This document shows positions 35,224 through 44,009 of a stretch of DNA of 64,000 bases, in pieces; position 1 is the first letter of the stretch, and every line of letters begins with the position of its first letter. The notes under the pieces are model-generated. The model saw only the letters and a list, made by a program, of their open reading frames with translations. It searched no databases and was not told the DNA's origin. The position numbers and the translations under genes are program-made. The DNA comes from Syntrophaceae bacterium UBA2280 (GTDB taxonomy: Bacteria > Desulfobacterota > Syntrophia > Syntrophales > Smithellaceae): assembly GCA_002347685.1 (NCBI GenBank), contig DDWS01000046.1, forward strand, positions 152,053 through 216,052, read 5' to 3'.

Positions 35224-37734
35224 ATGAATACCCGTTCAGCACCCGAATATGACATCAAACAGCCCCGGGGGTTATCCGATCGTATCTCGTGGCTTCGGAA
35301 TTACTATTTCAGGGGCAACGATCGGCCATGGAACAACGAATACACATCCTGGACGACAGGAACCCCCTGGGACATCATCTATAATGAACTGACTTTTTAT
35401 ATCGTGCCCGAAACCTATACGCTGCTCAACACACTGGGGGCTTCCTATCTTCAGGCCGCCCGCCCTGTCGTCCTTCATCCGGATTTCTGGCAGTGGCCGC
35501 TTGTGGAACGGCGTGCGTGGTTCGTCCGGGAGGCAATCGTGAATTATGTGCCTCAGGAAATTCTGCCGGGCGATCTGCTGGCTGGCGCAAGGTTTAATAT
35601 TCAGACATCCATGTGCCTGACTCAGAAGGAAAGCAGCAAATGGGTAATGCAGGTGAAAGGCAAAAACGGAGCCCGGGCAAAAATGAAATGGTTTCATGAC
35701 CATGGTTACGGCAATGCCGGTGCCACAAGCGGTCATCTGATCCCCGGCCATGAGCGCCTGCTCAAAATCGGCTGGAAGGGTGTGCACGCGGAACTCATGT
35801 CTTTCTACAACGCCCTCAGCAAAACCAAACGCTCCGGATCAAAAGGCTCTCAATTGAGAGCCATGATCACCGCTTCGACCATGGCACGCGATCTGGCTTC
35901 AAAATATAGAGGATTATGCGAGAACCTCGCATCAAACGAACCGGATGCTGTTCGCGCAGGCGAGCTTCGAAGCATGGCTGAAAACCTGAACAAAGTGCCG
36001 TGGGAACCGGCAAAAACGTTCTGGGAGGCCGTGCAGGCGCTGTGGATCAACCACATGCTTGTGATGACGGATGAAAATTATCCCGGCGCGGGCGTTTCAT
36101 TCGGCCGAGTCGACCAGTATCTGTATCCTTATTATGAAAGGTCCATCCGCGACGGCATGAATCGGGAGTTCGCCAAAGAAATTCTTAAATGCTTCTGGAT
36201 TCACGCCAACACGGCTTATGACGCGATGATCCGAAACGGCAATCAGGGAATTACCGCCGGATTCGGACAGCTCATCACGCTTTCCGGCCTCGGGGCGGAA
36301 GGCAGGGACATGACCAATGATCTCACCTATGTCATTCTTGAAGTGATAGACGAAATGTCGCCCATTTTGGAACCTAAACCCAATATACGACTGCACCATA
36401 ACACCCCCGAAGAGCTGTATGACAGGATCGTCGATATGATCGAATCCAGTCAGGGAGCGCCCTTCCTGTTGAATTTTGACGAACGTTCCATGGCCGGCAT
36501 GATGCTTGAGGCAAGAAAAGCCGGCCTGACCCATCTGATTCATAAGGATAATGTTCATGAATATGCGCCTGTCGGATGTCTGGAAAATACGATGGTCGGC
36601 AATGACCGATCCGGCACGGTGGACAATAATCTCAACCTGCTCAAAGCCGTGGAGCTTGCACTGACCGGTGGAAAAGATCTGCTGCCTTTTTGCGACCCCA
36701 TGACGGGGAAAACCCATTCCGTCAGGCAGGACGGTCCCCGCACCCGGGATGCAGCGGCTTTTAAAACCTGGGAGGCATTCTGGAAAGCGTATACTCTACA
36801 AACACGATACATTATTCAAAAATGCGTTGATGTGTATGAAGCATCCGAATCCATACGCGCCCGCTTCTTTCCCACACCTTACCTTTCCTGCCTGGTCGAG
36901 GGCTGCGCCCAAACGGGTAAGGACGTCACCCAGGGCGGCGCTCAGATCAGTTTCACCACTCTTGAAGCGGTTACCTATGCCACAACCGTGGATTCACTGC
37001 TGGCTATCAAATACCTTGTCTTTGACAAAAAAGCCTGCACCATGTCTGAATTGGTTTGTGCTCTCACGGCGAACTGGCAGGGATTTGAGGTTCTTCAGGC
37101 CATGGCCAAAAATCGCGCCCCCAAATACGGCCGCGACGATGATGAAGCGGATGCTCTTGCCCGCCGGGTGATGCAACTGTGGTGCGATGAAACCTGGAGA
37201 CACAGCACCCGGGCAACAGGACGCAGATACCGCCCGGGCATGCTGAGTTGGAACTACTGGGCCGGCGACGGGTACATCCTGCCTGCAAGCGCCGATGGAA
37301 GACAGAAGGGCCAGTTTCTATCCAATGCTATCTGTCCATCAAACGGGGCGGACACCAAGGGCCCCACTGCAAACGCAAACTCGGTGGGCAAGGTGCTTGG
37401 CGGGAAAGCGAAAGATACATCCGGAGACTGGCCAGACTACGTAAATGATCTCCCGAATGGCGCAAGCCACACGATCACGTTCAATCCTTCTATTCTGAAA
37501 GATCCGGTGCATAAAGATAAATTCAAAGCGTTTCTAAAGGGCTATACACATAACGGTGGCACAGCTTTACAGATCAACATCCTTGATCCCGGGATGCTCA
37601 AAGACGCGCAAGCGCATCCGCAGGACTACCGCCATCTTCTGGTGCGCATCACCGGTTATAATGCCTACTTTACAACCGTCGGACGGGAACTTCAGAATGA
37701 AGTGATTGAACGCGTCAGCCATCATAAATTTTAA
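35224..37734 (+). CDS. Glycyl radical enzyme (pyruvate formate-lyase family), substrate unknown
   Basis: An 836-residue glycyl radical enzyme. The glycyl loop R-I-T-G-Y-N-A-Y-F puts the radical at G811. The active-site cysteine is C452 in P-V-G-C-L-E, with a glutamate two residues later, as in the eliminase/decarboxylase branches rather than PFL itself (which has Cys-Cys). The N-terminal domain is not that of benzylsuccinate synthase. Decarboxylase, dehydratase and C-S or C-N lyase are all possible. ATG 35224 follows AAGGGAGG; an earlier in-frame ATG at 35182 lies in the regulator gene. The activase follows at 12 nt, and the FadR regulator and FMN protein complete the operon. Confidence 0.92.
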   Translation: MNTRSAPEYDIKQPRGLSDRISWLRNYYFRGNDRPWNNEYTSWTTGTPWDIIYNELTFYIVPETYTLLNTLGASYLQAARPVVLHPDFWQWPLVERRAWFVREAIVNYVPQEILPGDLLAGARFNIQTSMCLTQKESSKWVMQVKGKNGARAKMKWFHDHGYGNAGATSGHLIPGHERLLKIGWKGVHAELMSFYNALSKTKRSGSKGSQLRAMITASTMARDLASKYRGLCENLASNEPDAVRAGELRSMAENLNKVPWEPAKTFWEAVQALWINHMLVMTDENYPGAGVSFGRVDQYLYPYYERSIRDGMNREFAKEILKCFWIHANTAYDAMIRNGNQGITAGFGQLITLSGLGAEGRDMTNDLTYVILEVIDEMSPILEPKPNIRLHHNTPEELYDRIVDMIESSQGAPFLLNFDERSMAGMMLEARKAGLTHLIHKDNVHEYAPVGCLENTMVGNDRSGTVDNNLNLLKAVELALTGGKDLLPFCDPMTGKTHSVRQDGPRTRDAAAFKTWEAFWKAYTLQTRYIIQKCVDVYEASESIRARFFPTPYLSCLVEGCAQTGKDVTQGGAQISFTTLEAVTYATTVDSLLAIKYLVFDKKACTMSELVCALTANWQGFEVLQAMAKNRAPKYGRDDDEADALARRVMQLWCDETWRHSTRATGRRYRPGMLSWNYWAGDGYILPASADGRQKGQFLSNAICPSNGADTKGPTANANSVGKVLGGKAKDTSGDWPDYVNDLPNGASHTITFNPSILKDPVHKDKFKAFLKGYTHNGGTALQINILDPGMLKDAQAHPQDYRHLLVRITGYNAYFTTVGRELQNEVIERVSHHKF

Positions 37735-37746
37735 GGCCGCTTAGCG

Positions 37747-38766
37747 ATGATGCAACCTGAAACTAAAAAAGGCGTTATTCTGGAAATTCACCGCATGTCC
37801 ACCGAAGACGGTCCCGGCATCAGAACGACTGTATTTTTTAAAGGATGTTCACTGGCCTGCCTTTGGTGTCATAATCCGGAGAGCATCAGCCCCAAACCAC
37901 AGATCCAGTGGATGCAGACAAGCTGCATCGGATGTGGAATCTGTGCTGAAACCTGTCCCGAAAAAGCCCTGAAGAAAACCACAAGAGGGATCACGATCAA
38001 TCGGCTGTTGTGCAACGGCTGCGGTTTATGTACGGAGGAATGCCCCACAACCGCCATGGAGCTTCTGGGAAAGAAATGGTCGGTGCACGACCTTGCGGAC
38101 GAACTGGCAAAGGACCGTGTATATTTTGAACAGTCCGGCGGCGGCGTTACCCTGTCCGGTGGCGAGGCGGCCCTGCAGAGCGATTTTAGCCTTGCGCTTC
38201 TAAAAGATCTCCGCGGCAGAGGCATTCAAACCGCGCTGGATACCTGCGGTCAGGTACCGCAGGTGGTTCTGGCAAGCCTGTTGCCGTATGTGGATATTCT
38301 TCTGTATGACCTCAAAGAAATTGATTCTAAAAAACATAAGTCTTTTACCGGTTCAGGCAATAAAAAGATTCTGGCCAACGCCCGGTTCGTGGCCGATTAC
38401 AGAAAATCGCACATCTTTCCCAAAACCATCTGGATTCGCACCCCGGTGATTCCGGACGCAACAGACACGCCTGAAAACATTCGGGGGCTTGGTGAATTTA
38501 TCATGGACAACATGCAAGGCGCCATTGACCGCTGGGAGCTGTGCGCTTTTAACAACCTTTGTCGGGACAAGTACATCAGGCTGGGGCTGAGCTGGCCGTA
38601 TGCGCATACAGCTCTTCTTGAGAAAAGGCGAATGGAAGAACTCACACAGATCGCCAAAAGCATTGTGACGCCCTCTGTGGTTTACTGGAGCGGGTCAACC
38701 AGGCTGCCTGCAGCCCCCCATCCTAAACCGGCGGAAAAGCAAAAAGTACCCGTTTCCCGGTGCTGA
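37747..38766 (+). CDS. Glycyl radical enzyme activating enzyme (radical SAM)
   Basis: A 339-residue activase. The radical SAM cluster is in C-S-L-A-C-L-W-C at residues ~34-41; a ferredoxin-like insert with two sets of C-x2-C-x2-C-x3-C follows at ~60-105, as in activases of non-PFL glycyl radical enzymes. The conserved T-L-S-G-G-E-A motif follows. It uses SAM to take a hydrogen from G811 of the partner enzyme encoded just upstream. The last ~25 residues are a variable tail. It overlaps an in-frame upstream extension of the next gene, but that gene's real start is after its stop. Confidence 0.95.
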   Translation: MMQPETKKGVILEIHRMSTEDGPGIRTTVFFKGCSLACLWCHNPESISPKPQIQWMQTSCIGCGICAETCPEKALKKTTRGITINRLLCNGCGLCTEECPTTAMELLGKKWSVHDLADELAKDRVYFEQSGGGVTLSGGEAALQSDFSLALLKDLRGRGIQTALDTCGQVPQVVLASLLPYVDILLYDLKEIDSKKHKSFTGSGNKKILANARFVADYRKSHIFPKTIWIRTPVIPDATDTPENIRGLGEFIMDNMQGAIDRWELCAFNNLCRDKYIRLGLSWPYAHTALLEKRRMEELTQIAKSIVTPSVVYWSGSTRLPAAPHPKPAEKQKVPVSRC

Positions 38767-38789
38767 TGATAACGGAAAGGAGCCGTGCC

Positions 38790-39635
38790 ATGACCCAAAT
38801 AAATCACTTCGCCGATGCCGATATGAAGGCTTTTGCGCCTTCCGAGAAAGTCGGCATCCTTGCAACAGTGACACCTGAAGGCCTGCCCCACCTGTCTCTT
38901 TTGACATCGATGATGGCGGCAGGTCCAAAACAGCTGATCATTGGTGAATTCTGCAAAGGCGTCAGCAAGGAATACATGCAGCGCACCCGGAAAACCGGCT
39001 TTGCCATTCTGACTCTGGATAAAATGCTCTGGCGCGGCAAAGCCATCTGGACGCACTTGCAAAAAGAAGGCGCGGAATACGAGATATACAACCAGCAACC
39101 CATGTTCCGGTACAACACCTATTTCGGCATCAATACGGTCCATTACCTCGATCTGCTTGAAACGACGAAGGGCAATCCGCTGCCTCTGGGATCTGTTGTG
39201 CGTTCAGCGCTCCTGACGAAAATGGCAAAGGGTGGAGCGTTGAAATCCGATCCTGAAAGGGTTCTTTCGTACTTCGGTGAAAAATTATTCAACGGACTCG
39301 ATTCCCTTAAATTTTTATCCTTCATTGAGGAGGACGGTTTCCCGGTCATCATCCCCGTCATTCAATGTCAGGCGGCGGGCAGTGGACGTTTGGCCTTTCA
39401 TCCCGGAGCTTTTCGACAGGAGCTGAAAATACTGAAACCGGGCATGACGGTATCTGTATTTTGTCTGACGATGCAGATGGAGGATGTTCTGACGCGTGGC
39501 ATTTTTAACGGCTATAACCGATATCGGGGAGTCAGTCTGGGTACTTTGGATATTGACTGGGTCTATAACTCCATGCCCCCCAATCACGGACAGATTTATC
39601 CGCCCCTGCCCCTGGAGGCGGTCGTCAATTTCTAA
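38790..39635 (+). CDS. FMN-binding split-barrel protein (pyridoxamine 5'-phosphate oxidase family)
   Basis: A 281-residue protein with split-barrel sequence features in the N-terminal half (K-V-G-I-L-A-T-V-T-P-E-G-L-P-H) and a similar pattern in the second half (F-L-S-F-I-E-E-D-G-F-P-V-I-I-P-V), suggesting two tandem barrels. It likely binds FMN or F420-like cofactor, but no substrate can be named. ATG 38790 follows AAAGGAG and comes 23 nt after the activase stop, so it is the last gene of the glycyl-radical operon. It could reduce or oxidise the pathway product (inference). Confidence 0.8.
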   Translation: MTQINHFADADMKAFAPSEKVGILATVTPEGLPHLSLLTSMMAAGPKQLIIGEFCKGVSKEYMQRTRKTGFAILTLDKMLWRGKAIWTHLQKEGAEYEIYNQQPMFRYNTYFGINTVHYLDLLETTKGNPLPLGSVVRSALLTKMAKGGALKSDPERVLSYFGEKLFNGLDSLKFLSFIEEDGFPVIIPVIQCQAAGSGRLAFHPGAFRQELKILKPGMTVSVFCLTMQMEDVLTRGIFNGYNRYRGVSLGTLDIDWVYNSMPPNHGQIYPPLPLEAVVNF

Positions 39636-39763
39636 TTTTCTGGATTCGTGATTGGAATATTCTGCATCTGCGGCCAAACACAGGGATCCATACTTGACGG
39701 ACTGGATCTGATCCCGTTTCCTTCTACACCGCCGTAGCCGTCAGCCGGCAAAGCAACAAAGAA

Positions 39764-39805
39764 GTTGAAGCCCAACAGCAGATTTCCTCTGCTCATGGCT
39801 TCAAC
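39764..39805 (-). terminator. Hairpin, probable terminator of thioesterase gene
   Basis: Read on the minus strand, GTTGAAGCC pairs with GGCTTCAAC, with a second inner stem AGCAGA/TCTGCT. TTCTTTG follows, a weak U-tract. It begins 12 nt after the thioesterase stop. Confidence 0.5.
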
Positions 39806-39817
39806 ACTCTTTCCCTA

Positions 39818-40162
39818 TTACTTTTTTTTAAGCAGCATAAATGTGGCCGACACACGGCAGATTTGTTTGCCTTTGTCATCGGTTACCAGGCAATCGCCGA
39901 TCATCAGGCTCTGGCCTTTCTTAAACACACCTGCCTCGGCGATCAGTTCACCACTGTTGACGCCTGAAAGAAAATCGCTTTTGAGTTCGATGGTGGTCAG
40001 ACCTTCGTCAGGGCTAAGCTGTGTCATCATCGCGTGCGCGATGGTCTCATCAGCCAGCGCAACGATCAGACCGCCCTGCATGGCTTTGGCACCCTGCAGG
40101 TACTCTTGCCGCACCGGCATTTTAAACGAGGCACGCCCCGAGGCAAGATCCAATACCGTCAC
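39818..40162 (-). CDS. PaaI-family hotdog thioesterase, N-terminus probably frameshifted
   Basis: The intact frame gives 114 residues from GTG 40162, with the PaaI-type hotdog features M-Q-G-G-L-I-V-A-L-A-D and K-S-D-F-L-S-G-V. The family usually hydrolyses acyl-CoA thioesters. Upstream the same frame continues with plausible coding (ending L-N-P-Y-L-D-Y-F-N before the GTG), but it meets a stop. A good start, ATG 40247 with AAGGAGGG, is one base out of frame. Removing one A from the A5 run at 40235-40239 would join them into a normal-length ~142-residue protein. Either a sequencing error or a recent mutation. Confidence 0.7.
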   Translation of the reverse strand: MTVLDLASGRASFKMPVRQEYLQGAKAMQGGLIVALADETIAHAMMTQLSPDEGLTTIELKSDFLSGVNSGELIAEAGVFKKGQSLMIGDCLVTDDKGKQICRVSATFMLLKKK

Positions 40163-40431
40163 GTTAAAATAATCCAGATAGGGATTGAGCCCCTTCTTTC
40201 CCTCGCAAAGACCTTTCAGATAAAGAGGATAATTAAAAATAGCTCATCCCTCCTTTGAACGGATATGAGCTATTTGTATATGCGATTTTCAGATTTTTGC
40301 GAGCTTTTTATTCGCGGAGTTCGTTCTTATGAAGCGTATCTTTTCGTTTGCGGAAAACATCTCACTTACGTGCAGCCTCCGGCAGGCAGCAATTTTTCTT
40401 TCGCCTTGCTCCTGATTCGGGTTCCTCTTTT

Positions 40432-41523
40432 TTACGCACCGCTTTTTATCACATGTACGGCAGTGGCTTTGAATGATGCCTTCAGAAGACTGCCTTCACG
40501 GATATCCATCTCTTCGAAAGAAGGCAGTGTAATATAGGCGCCAATCCTGAAGCCGCAATCCAAGATGAGTTTATAGAAGTAAGCCTGTCGAACAATTTTC
40601 TCGACTCTGGCATCGAAGATATTGCGCGCGCTGGTTTTTCCGGTAACCGCCCGGGTCACAGTAATATGTTCAGGCCGCAGGCAGCAATGAACCTTTGTGC
40701 CTTGCGGGTAGTTTCCGGATGCTTCAATGATATGGCCATTCACCCCGATTTCCATCAACCCGGCAATGCTTTTCATTACCAAGCCTTCGAGGATGGTATC
40801 CGCTCCCACGAAGCCGGCGACAAATTCATCGGCAGGCTGATTAAAAACCTCTGCTGCCGTCCCGGCTTGAACGATTCTCCCTTCTTTCATCACGGCCACA
40901 TCGTTCGCCAGACGCAGGGTTTCTTCACGGTCGTGCTGCGCCAGAATGGCTGTAACCTTCGTTTTTTGCAATGTCTTTTGCAAATCATCAATAATCGTTT
41001 CGCGCGTAGGCGGATCGAGTGAATTGAAAGATTCGTCCAGGAGAATCACGCCTGGCGAAATCGCGAATGCACGCGCCAGCGATACCCTCTTCGCCTCGCC
41101 ACCTGAGAGCGTTTTCGCCGAACGTTTCGCCAGATGAGCGATGCCGAAATTGGTCATGGCCTCCTCCACACGCTCGGCTGTCTGTCTGGCGTCCATGTGC
41201 CTGAATTTCAGTCCCAGCGCCACGTTTTTATAAACCGTGTCATTGATGAGGAGCGGTTCCTGAAAGACGACAGCGACGTTTCGCCGCAGCATGTCCAACG
41301 ATGATCGGTCGCCAATGGGTTTGGCGTGAAAGAACAACCCGCCGCTCGTCGCCGGAAGCAGACCTGCAAGCGTCAAAAGCAGGGTGGATTTTCCGGCACC
41401 GTTGGGTCCGATGAGCGCGAGCGTTCGCCCAGGCACGATGTCCAGCCGGTCTATGTCGAGCACTGTCACCTTGCCGCGCTTCACAATCAGACTTTGAACG
41501 GCTATAATAGGAAAATTGGTCAT
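40432..41523 (-). CDS. tupC: Tungstate ABC transporter ATP-binding protein
   Basis: A 363-residue ATPase: Walker A G-P-N-G-A-G-K-S, signature L-S-G-G-E-A-K-R-V-S-L, Walker B V-I-L-L-D-E-S-F and the switch His in A-Q-H-D. A C-terminal ~110-residue TOBE/MOP-like domain may bind oxyanion. ATG 41523 overlaps the tupB stop (ATGA). It powers tungstate import; tungsten would supply formate dehydrogenase and other W enzymes. Last gene of the tup operon. The assignment rests on TupA next door. Confidence 0.9.
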   Translation of the reverse strand: MTNFPIIAVQSLIVKRGKVTVLDIDRLDIVPGRTLALIGPNGAGKSTLLLTLAGLLPATSGGLFFHAKPIGDRSSLDMLRRNVAVVFQEPLLINDTVYKNVALGLKFRHMDARQTAERVEEAMTNFGIAHLAKRSAKTLSGGEAKRVSLARAFAISPGVILLDESFNSLDPPTRETIIDDLQKTLQKTKVTAILAQHDREETLRLANDVAVMKEGRIVQAGTAAEVFNQPADEFVAGFVGADTILEGLVMKSIAGLMEIGVNGHIIEASGNYPQGTKVHCCLRPEHITVTRAVTGKTSARNIFDARVEKIVRQAYFYKLILDCGFRIGAYITLPSFEEMDIREGSLLKASFKATAVHVIKSGA

Positions 41524-42218
41524 TGTGGACGTTGCCTCTGCTGAATCTGCGTGAGCATAAAGTTAATGATAAACGCCAGAAGCAGAAGGATGATGGACAG
41601 GGCAATGGCTATGTCAAAATTGCCTTTGCCGGTTTCCATGACCGTGGCGGTCGTTAACACGCGTGAATAGCCTTTAATGTTGCCTCCCACCATGATAGAC
41701 GCGCCGACTTCGGAAATGACACCGCCGAATCCGGCCATGACCGCCGCAAGCAGCGGCAATCGGGATTCCTTCACCAGAACCCAGACCATCTGCAGGCGGC
41801 TGGCCCCGAGCGTCAGCATCTGCAAACGCAGATTGGGTGGCAGATTCTGAATGGCGGCAAGTGAAATCCCCATGACGATCGGTGTGGCAATAATCGCCTG
41901 AGCGATGATCATGGCATAGGGGGTATAGAGAATCTCCAGAAAACCGAACGGCCCGCTGCGCCAGATCATCATGGTTACAAACAGTCCCACGACCACCGGC
42001 GGCAGACCCATGCCCGTATTGATGATGCTGATGACTACCCTCTTGCCGAAAAAATCATTGAGTGCAACAGCGGTGCCGATAGAAACGCCGATGAAAAGAC
42101 TGATGAACGTGGCCGTTCCTGATATTTTCAGCGACAGCCACGTAATCCCCAGCACTTCCGTGTCGAATGTAATCAGCAGCTCAATCGCTTTGATGATGCC
42201 TTGTAGAAATATATCCAT
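41520..42218 (-). CDS. tupB: Tungstate ABC transporter permease
   Basis: A 232-residue permease with about five or six helices and the binding-protein-dependent transport EAA-like loop (A-S-R-L-Q-M-V-W-V-L-V-K-E-S), ending in G-G-V-I-S-E-V-G. Typical TupB/WtpB length. It lies 8 nt after tupA and overlaps tupC. Confidence 0.93.
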   Translation of the reverse strand: MDIFLQGIIKAIELLITFDTEVLGITWLSLKISGTATFISLFIGVSIGTAVALNDFFGKRVVISIINTGMGLPPVVVGLFVTMMIWRSGPFGFLEILYTPYAMIIAQAIIATPIVMGISLAAIQNLPPNLRLQMLTLGASRLQMVWVLVKESRLPLLAAVMAGFGGVISEVGASIMVGGNIKGYSRVLTTATVMETGKGNFDIAIALSIILLLLAFIINFMLTQIQQRQRPQ

Positions 42219-42226
42219 AGTCCTTC

Positions 42227-43102
42227 TTATTTACCCAAATCTTCCACTTTCTTGCCGGCATCCGGAAAAAACAAAGGCGCGCCGAATTTATCCACACCGA
42301 ACGTTTTGATCACATCCTGGGCTTCCTTTGAGACCATAAAATCGGCAAAGGCCCTGGCGCCTTCGCCATTCACTTTCGGCCATTTATCGGCCGGCACTTC
42401 CATCACATGGTAAATATTGAGGAGTGACGCGTCGCCTTCCACCAGAATCTCAAGTGCGATGTTTTTCTTCAGCGCCAGATACGTGCCGCGGTCGGCCAGC
42501 GTGTAGCCTTTCTTTTCAGAGGCGACGTTGAGCGTCTGCCCCATGCCCAGGCCCGTTTCCTGATACCATCTCTGTCCCGCAGGATCAATGCCGGTCTGCT
42601 TCCAAAGCGCTTTTTCCTTTGCGTGCGTACCGGAATTGTCGCCCCGGGAAATGAAAAGTGCGTTGCCCGCCGCGATGGTTTTTAGAGCGTCGGCCGAAGC
42701 TTTAATGCCTTTGATCTTGACCGGATCTTCCGCCGGACCGACGATAATGAAGTCGTTATGCATGATCAGCCTGCGGTTGACGGCAAAACCTTCTTCCACC
42801 ATTTTAATTTCCGCGTCCGGTGAGTGCACCAGCATCACATCGGATTCGCCCTTTCTTCCCATCGCCATCGCCTGGCCGGAACCGACGGCAATCGTTTTAA
42901 CGAAGTAACCCGTCTTTTTTTCAAAATTTGGAATCAACACATCAAGCAGACCGCTGTCCTGCGTGCTGGTGGTCGTCGTCAGAATAATGTTTTTCTGCGC
43001 GGGCGCTTTCTTTGCCGCCTGGGCCATTGACGCTCCCGATACCAAAAGCAGTGCGGCTGCGACAACCGCAAATACGGTTTTCATATTTCGCATTCTTTTC
43101 AT
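42227..43102 (-). CDS. tupA: Tungstate-binding periplasmic protein
   Basis: A 291-residue substrate-binding protein. The signal peptide ends near A-Q-A at about residue 29, and the mature protein opens with T-T-T-S-T-Q-D-S-G, the oxyanion-binding signature of TupA. Further family motifs are S-R-G-D-N-S-G-T-H and D-R-G-T-Y. It delivers tungstate to TupBC. AAGGAG lies 7 nt before ATG 43102. A diverged paralog is encoded immediately upstream. Confidence 0.95.
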   Translation of the reverse strand: MKRMRNMKTVFAVVAAALLLVSGASMAQAAKKAPAQKNIILTTTTSTQDSGLLDVLIPNFEKKTGYFVKTIAVGSGQAMAMGRKGESDVMLVHSPDAEIKMVEEGFAVNRRLIMHNDFIIVGPAEDPVKIKGIKASADALKTIAAGNALFISRGDNSGTHAKEKALWKQTGIDPAGQRWYQETGLGMGQTLNVASEKKGYTLADRGTYLALKKNIALEILVEGDASLLNIYHVMEVPADKWPKVNGEGARAFADFMVSKEAQDVIKTFGVDKFGAPLFFPDAGKKVEDLGK

Positions 43103-43114
43103 TTGCTTTCTCCT

Positions 43115-43972
43115 TTATGATTTTTTGTTCTTTTTCTGCCATTCCACGGAATTGGGGAAAAACAGAGGGGCTCCGTATTTATCCTTTCCGAAATCCCGGA
43201 TGATAATCTGACCATTTTTGGGTGAGGTCAACCATTTAACAAATGTCATCGTATCCTTATGATTGACTTTCGGAAATTTGGCGGGATTGACGGGTATAAG
43301 CGAAATGTAATTGAGAAGCGCTTCGTCCCCTTCAACCAAAATACCAATCTTGATGTCATCTTTAAGGGATAGATACGTGGCCCGGTCGATGACCGTGTAA
43401 GCCGACTGGCTGTCGGTGTATTTGAGCGTGACCGAATTGCCTTCCGTGCCTTTTTCATAGACCACATACCAGGCGCCTTCCGGTTTCAAACCGGCCGTTT
43501 CCCAAAGCACCATCTCGGCCACATGCGTACCGGACTTATCGCCCCGGCTGATAAATTTCACCTGCTTGTCCATCATTTTTTTCAGCGCGACCGTGACGGA
43601 TTTCTCGCTCTTGATCCCTGCCGGATCTTCCGCAGGCCCAACGATTACGAAATCGTTATACATCAGTGGAAATCTTTCCGTGCCTAATCCGTCGGCAATG
43701 AACTTTTCCTCCAGTGATTTCGCGTGCGCCATCACCAGATCAATCTGACCATTCTCAGCCATTTTCAGCGCCGCGCCCGTTCCCGCGCCGACATGCCGCA
43801 CGCGAATGCCTGTTTCTTTTTCAAAAGCGTCTTCTAGCGCCGCCACCACACCCGAATCAATCGGGCCAATCGTACTGGATAAAAAAACAAACCGATCCCC
43901 ATCAGAGGCCAGCGCAGCACTGGACCAAATCAAAAAAAACAGCACCAGACATTTTCCAACAAATACTTTCAT
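43115..43972 (-). CDS. Second TupA-like periplasmic binding protein (diverged)
   Basis: A 285-residue homolog of the adjacent TupA: signal peptide ending A-L-A, then S-S-T-I-G-P-I-D-S-G where TupA has T-T-T-S-T-Q-D-S-G. S-R-G-D-K-S-G-T-H, the D-R-A-T-Y motif and the ending G-A-P-L-F-F-P are shared. The altered first loop should change oxyanion choice or affinity. The start is ATG 43972 because AAGGAG is 8 nt upstream; ATG 43978 is only 2 nt from it. It lies 12 nt upstream of tupA in the same operon, so both proteins may feed one TupBC, or one may act as a sensor (inference). Confidence 0.88.
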   Translation of the reverse strand: MKVFVGKCLVLFFLIWSSAALASDGDRFVFLSSTIGPIDSGVVAALEDAFEKETGIRVRHVGAGTGAALKMAENGQIDLVMAHAKSLEEKFIADGLGTERFPLMYNDFVIVGPAEDPAGIKSEKSVTVALKKMMDKQVKFISRGDKSGTHVAEMVLWETAGLKPEGAWYVVYEKGTEGNSVTLKYTDSQSAYTVIDRATYLSLKDDIKIGILVEGDEALLNYISLIPVNPAKFPKVNHKDTMTFVKWLTSPKNGQIIIRDFGKDKYGAPLFFPNSVEWQKKNKKS

Positions 43973-44009
43973 TGTCATATCTCCTTATAATAAATTATGC
44001 GGTTGACGT

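Noticed and set aside
34467..39635. Benzylsuccinate or alkylsuccinate synthase operon
   Set aside because: No small BssB/BssC-like subunits are present and the N-terminal sequence of the glycyl radical enzyme is unlike BssA; only the general family is supported.
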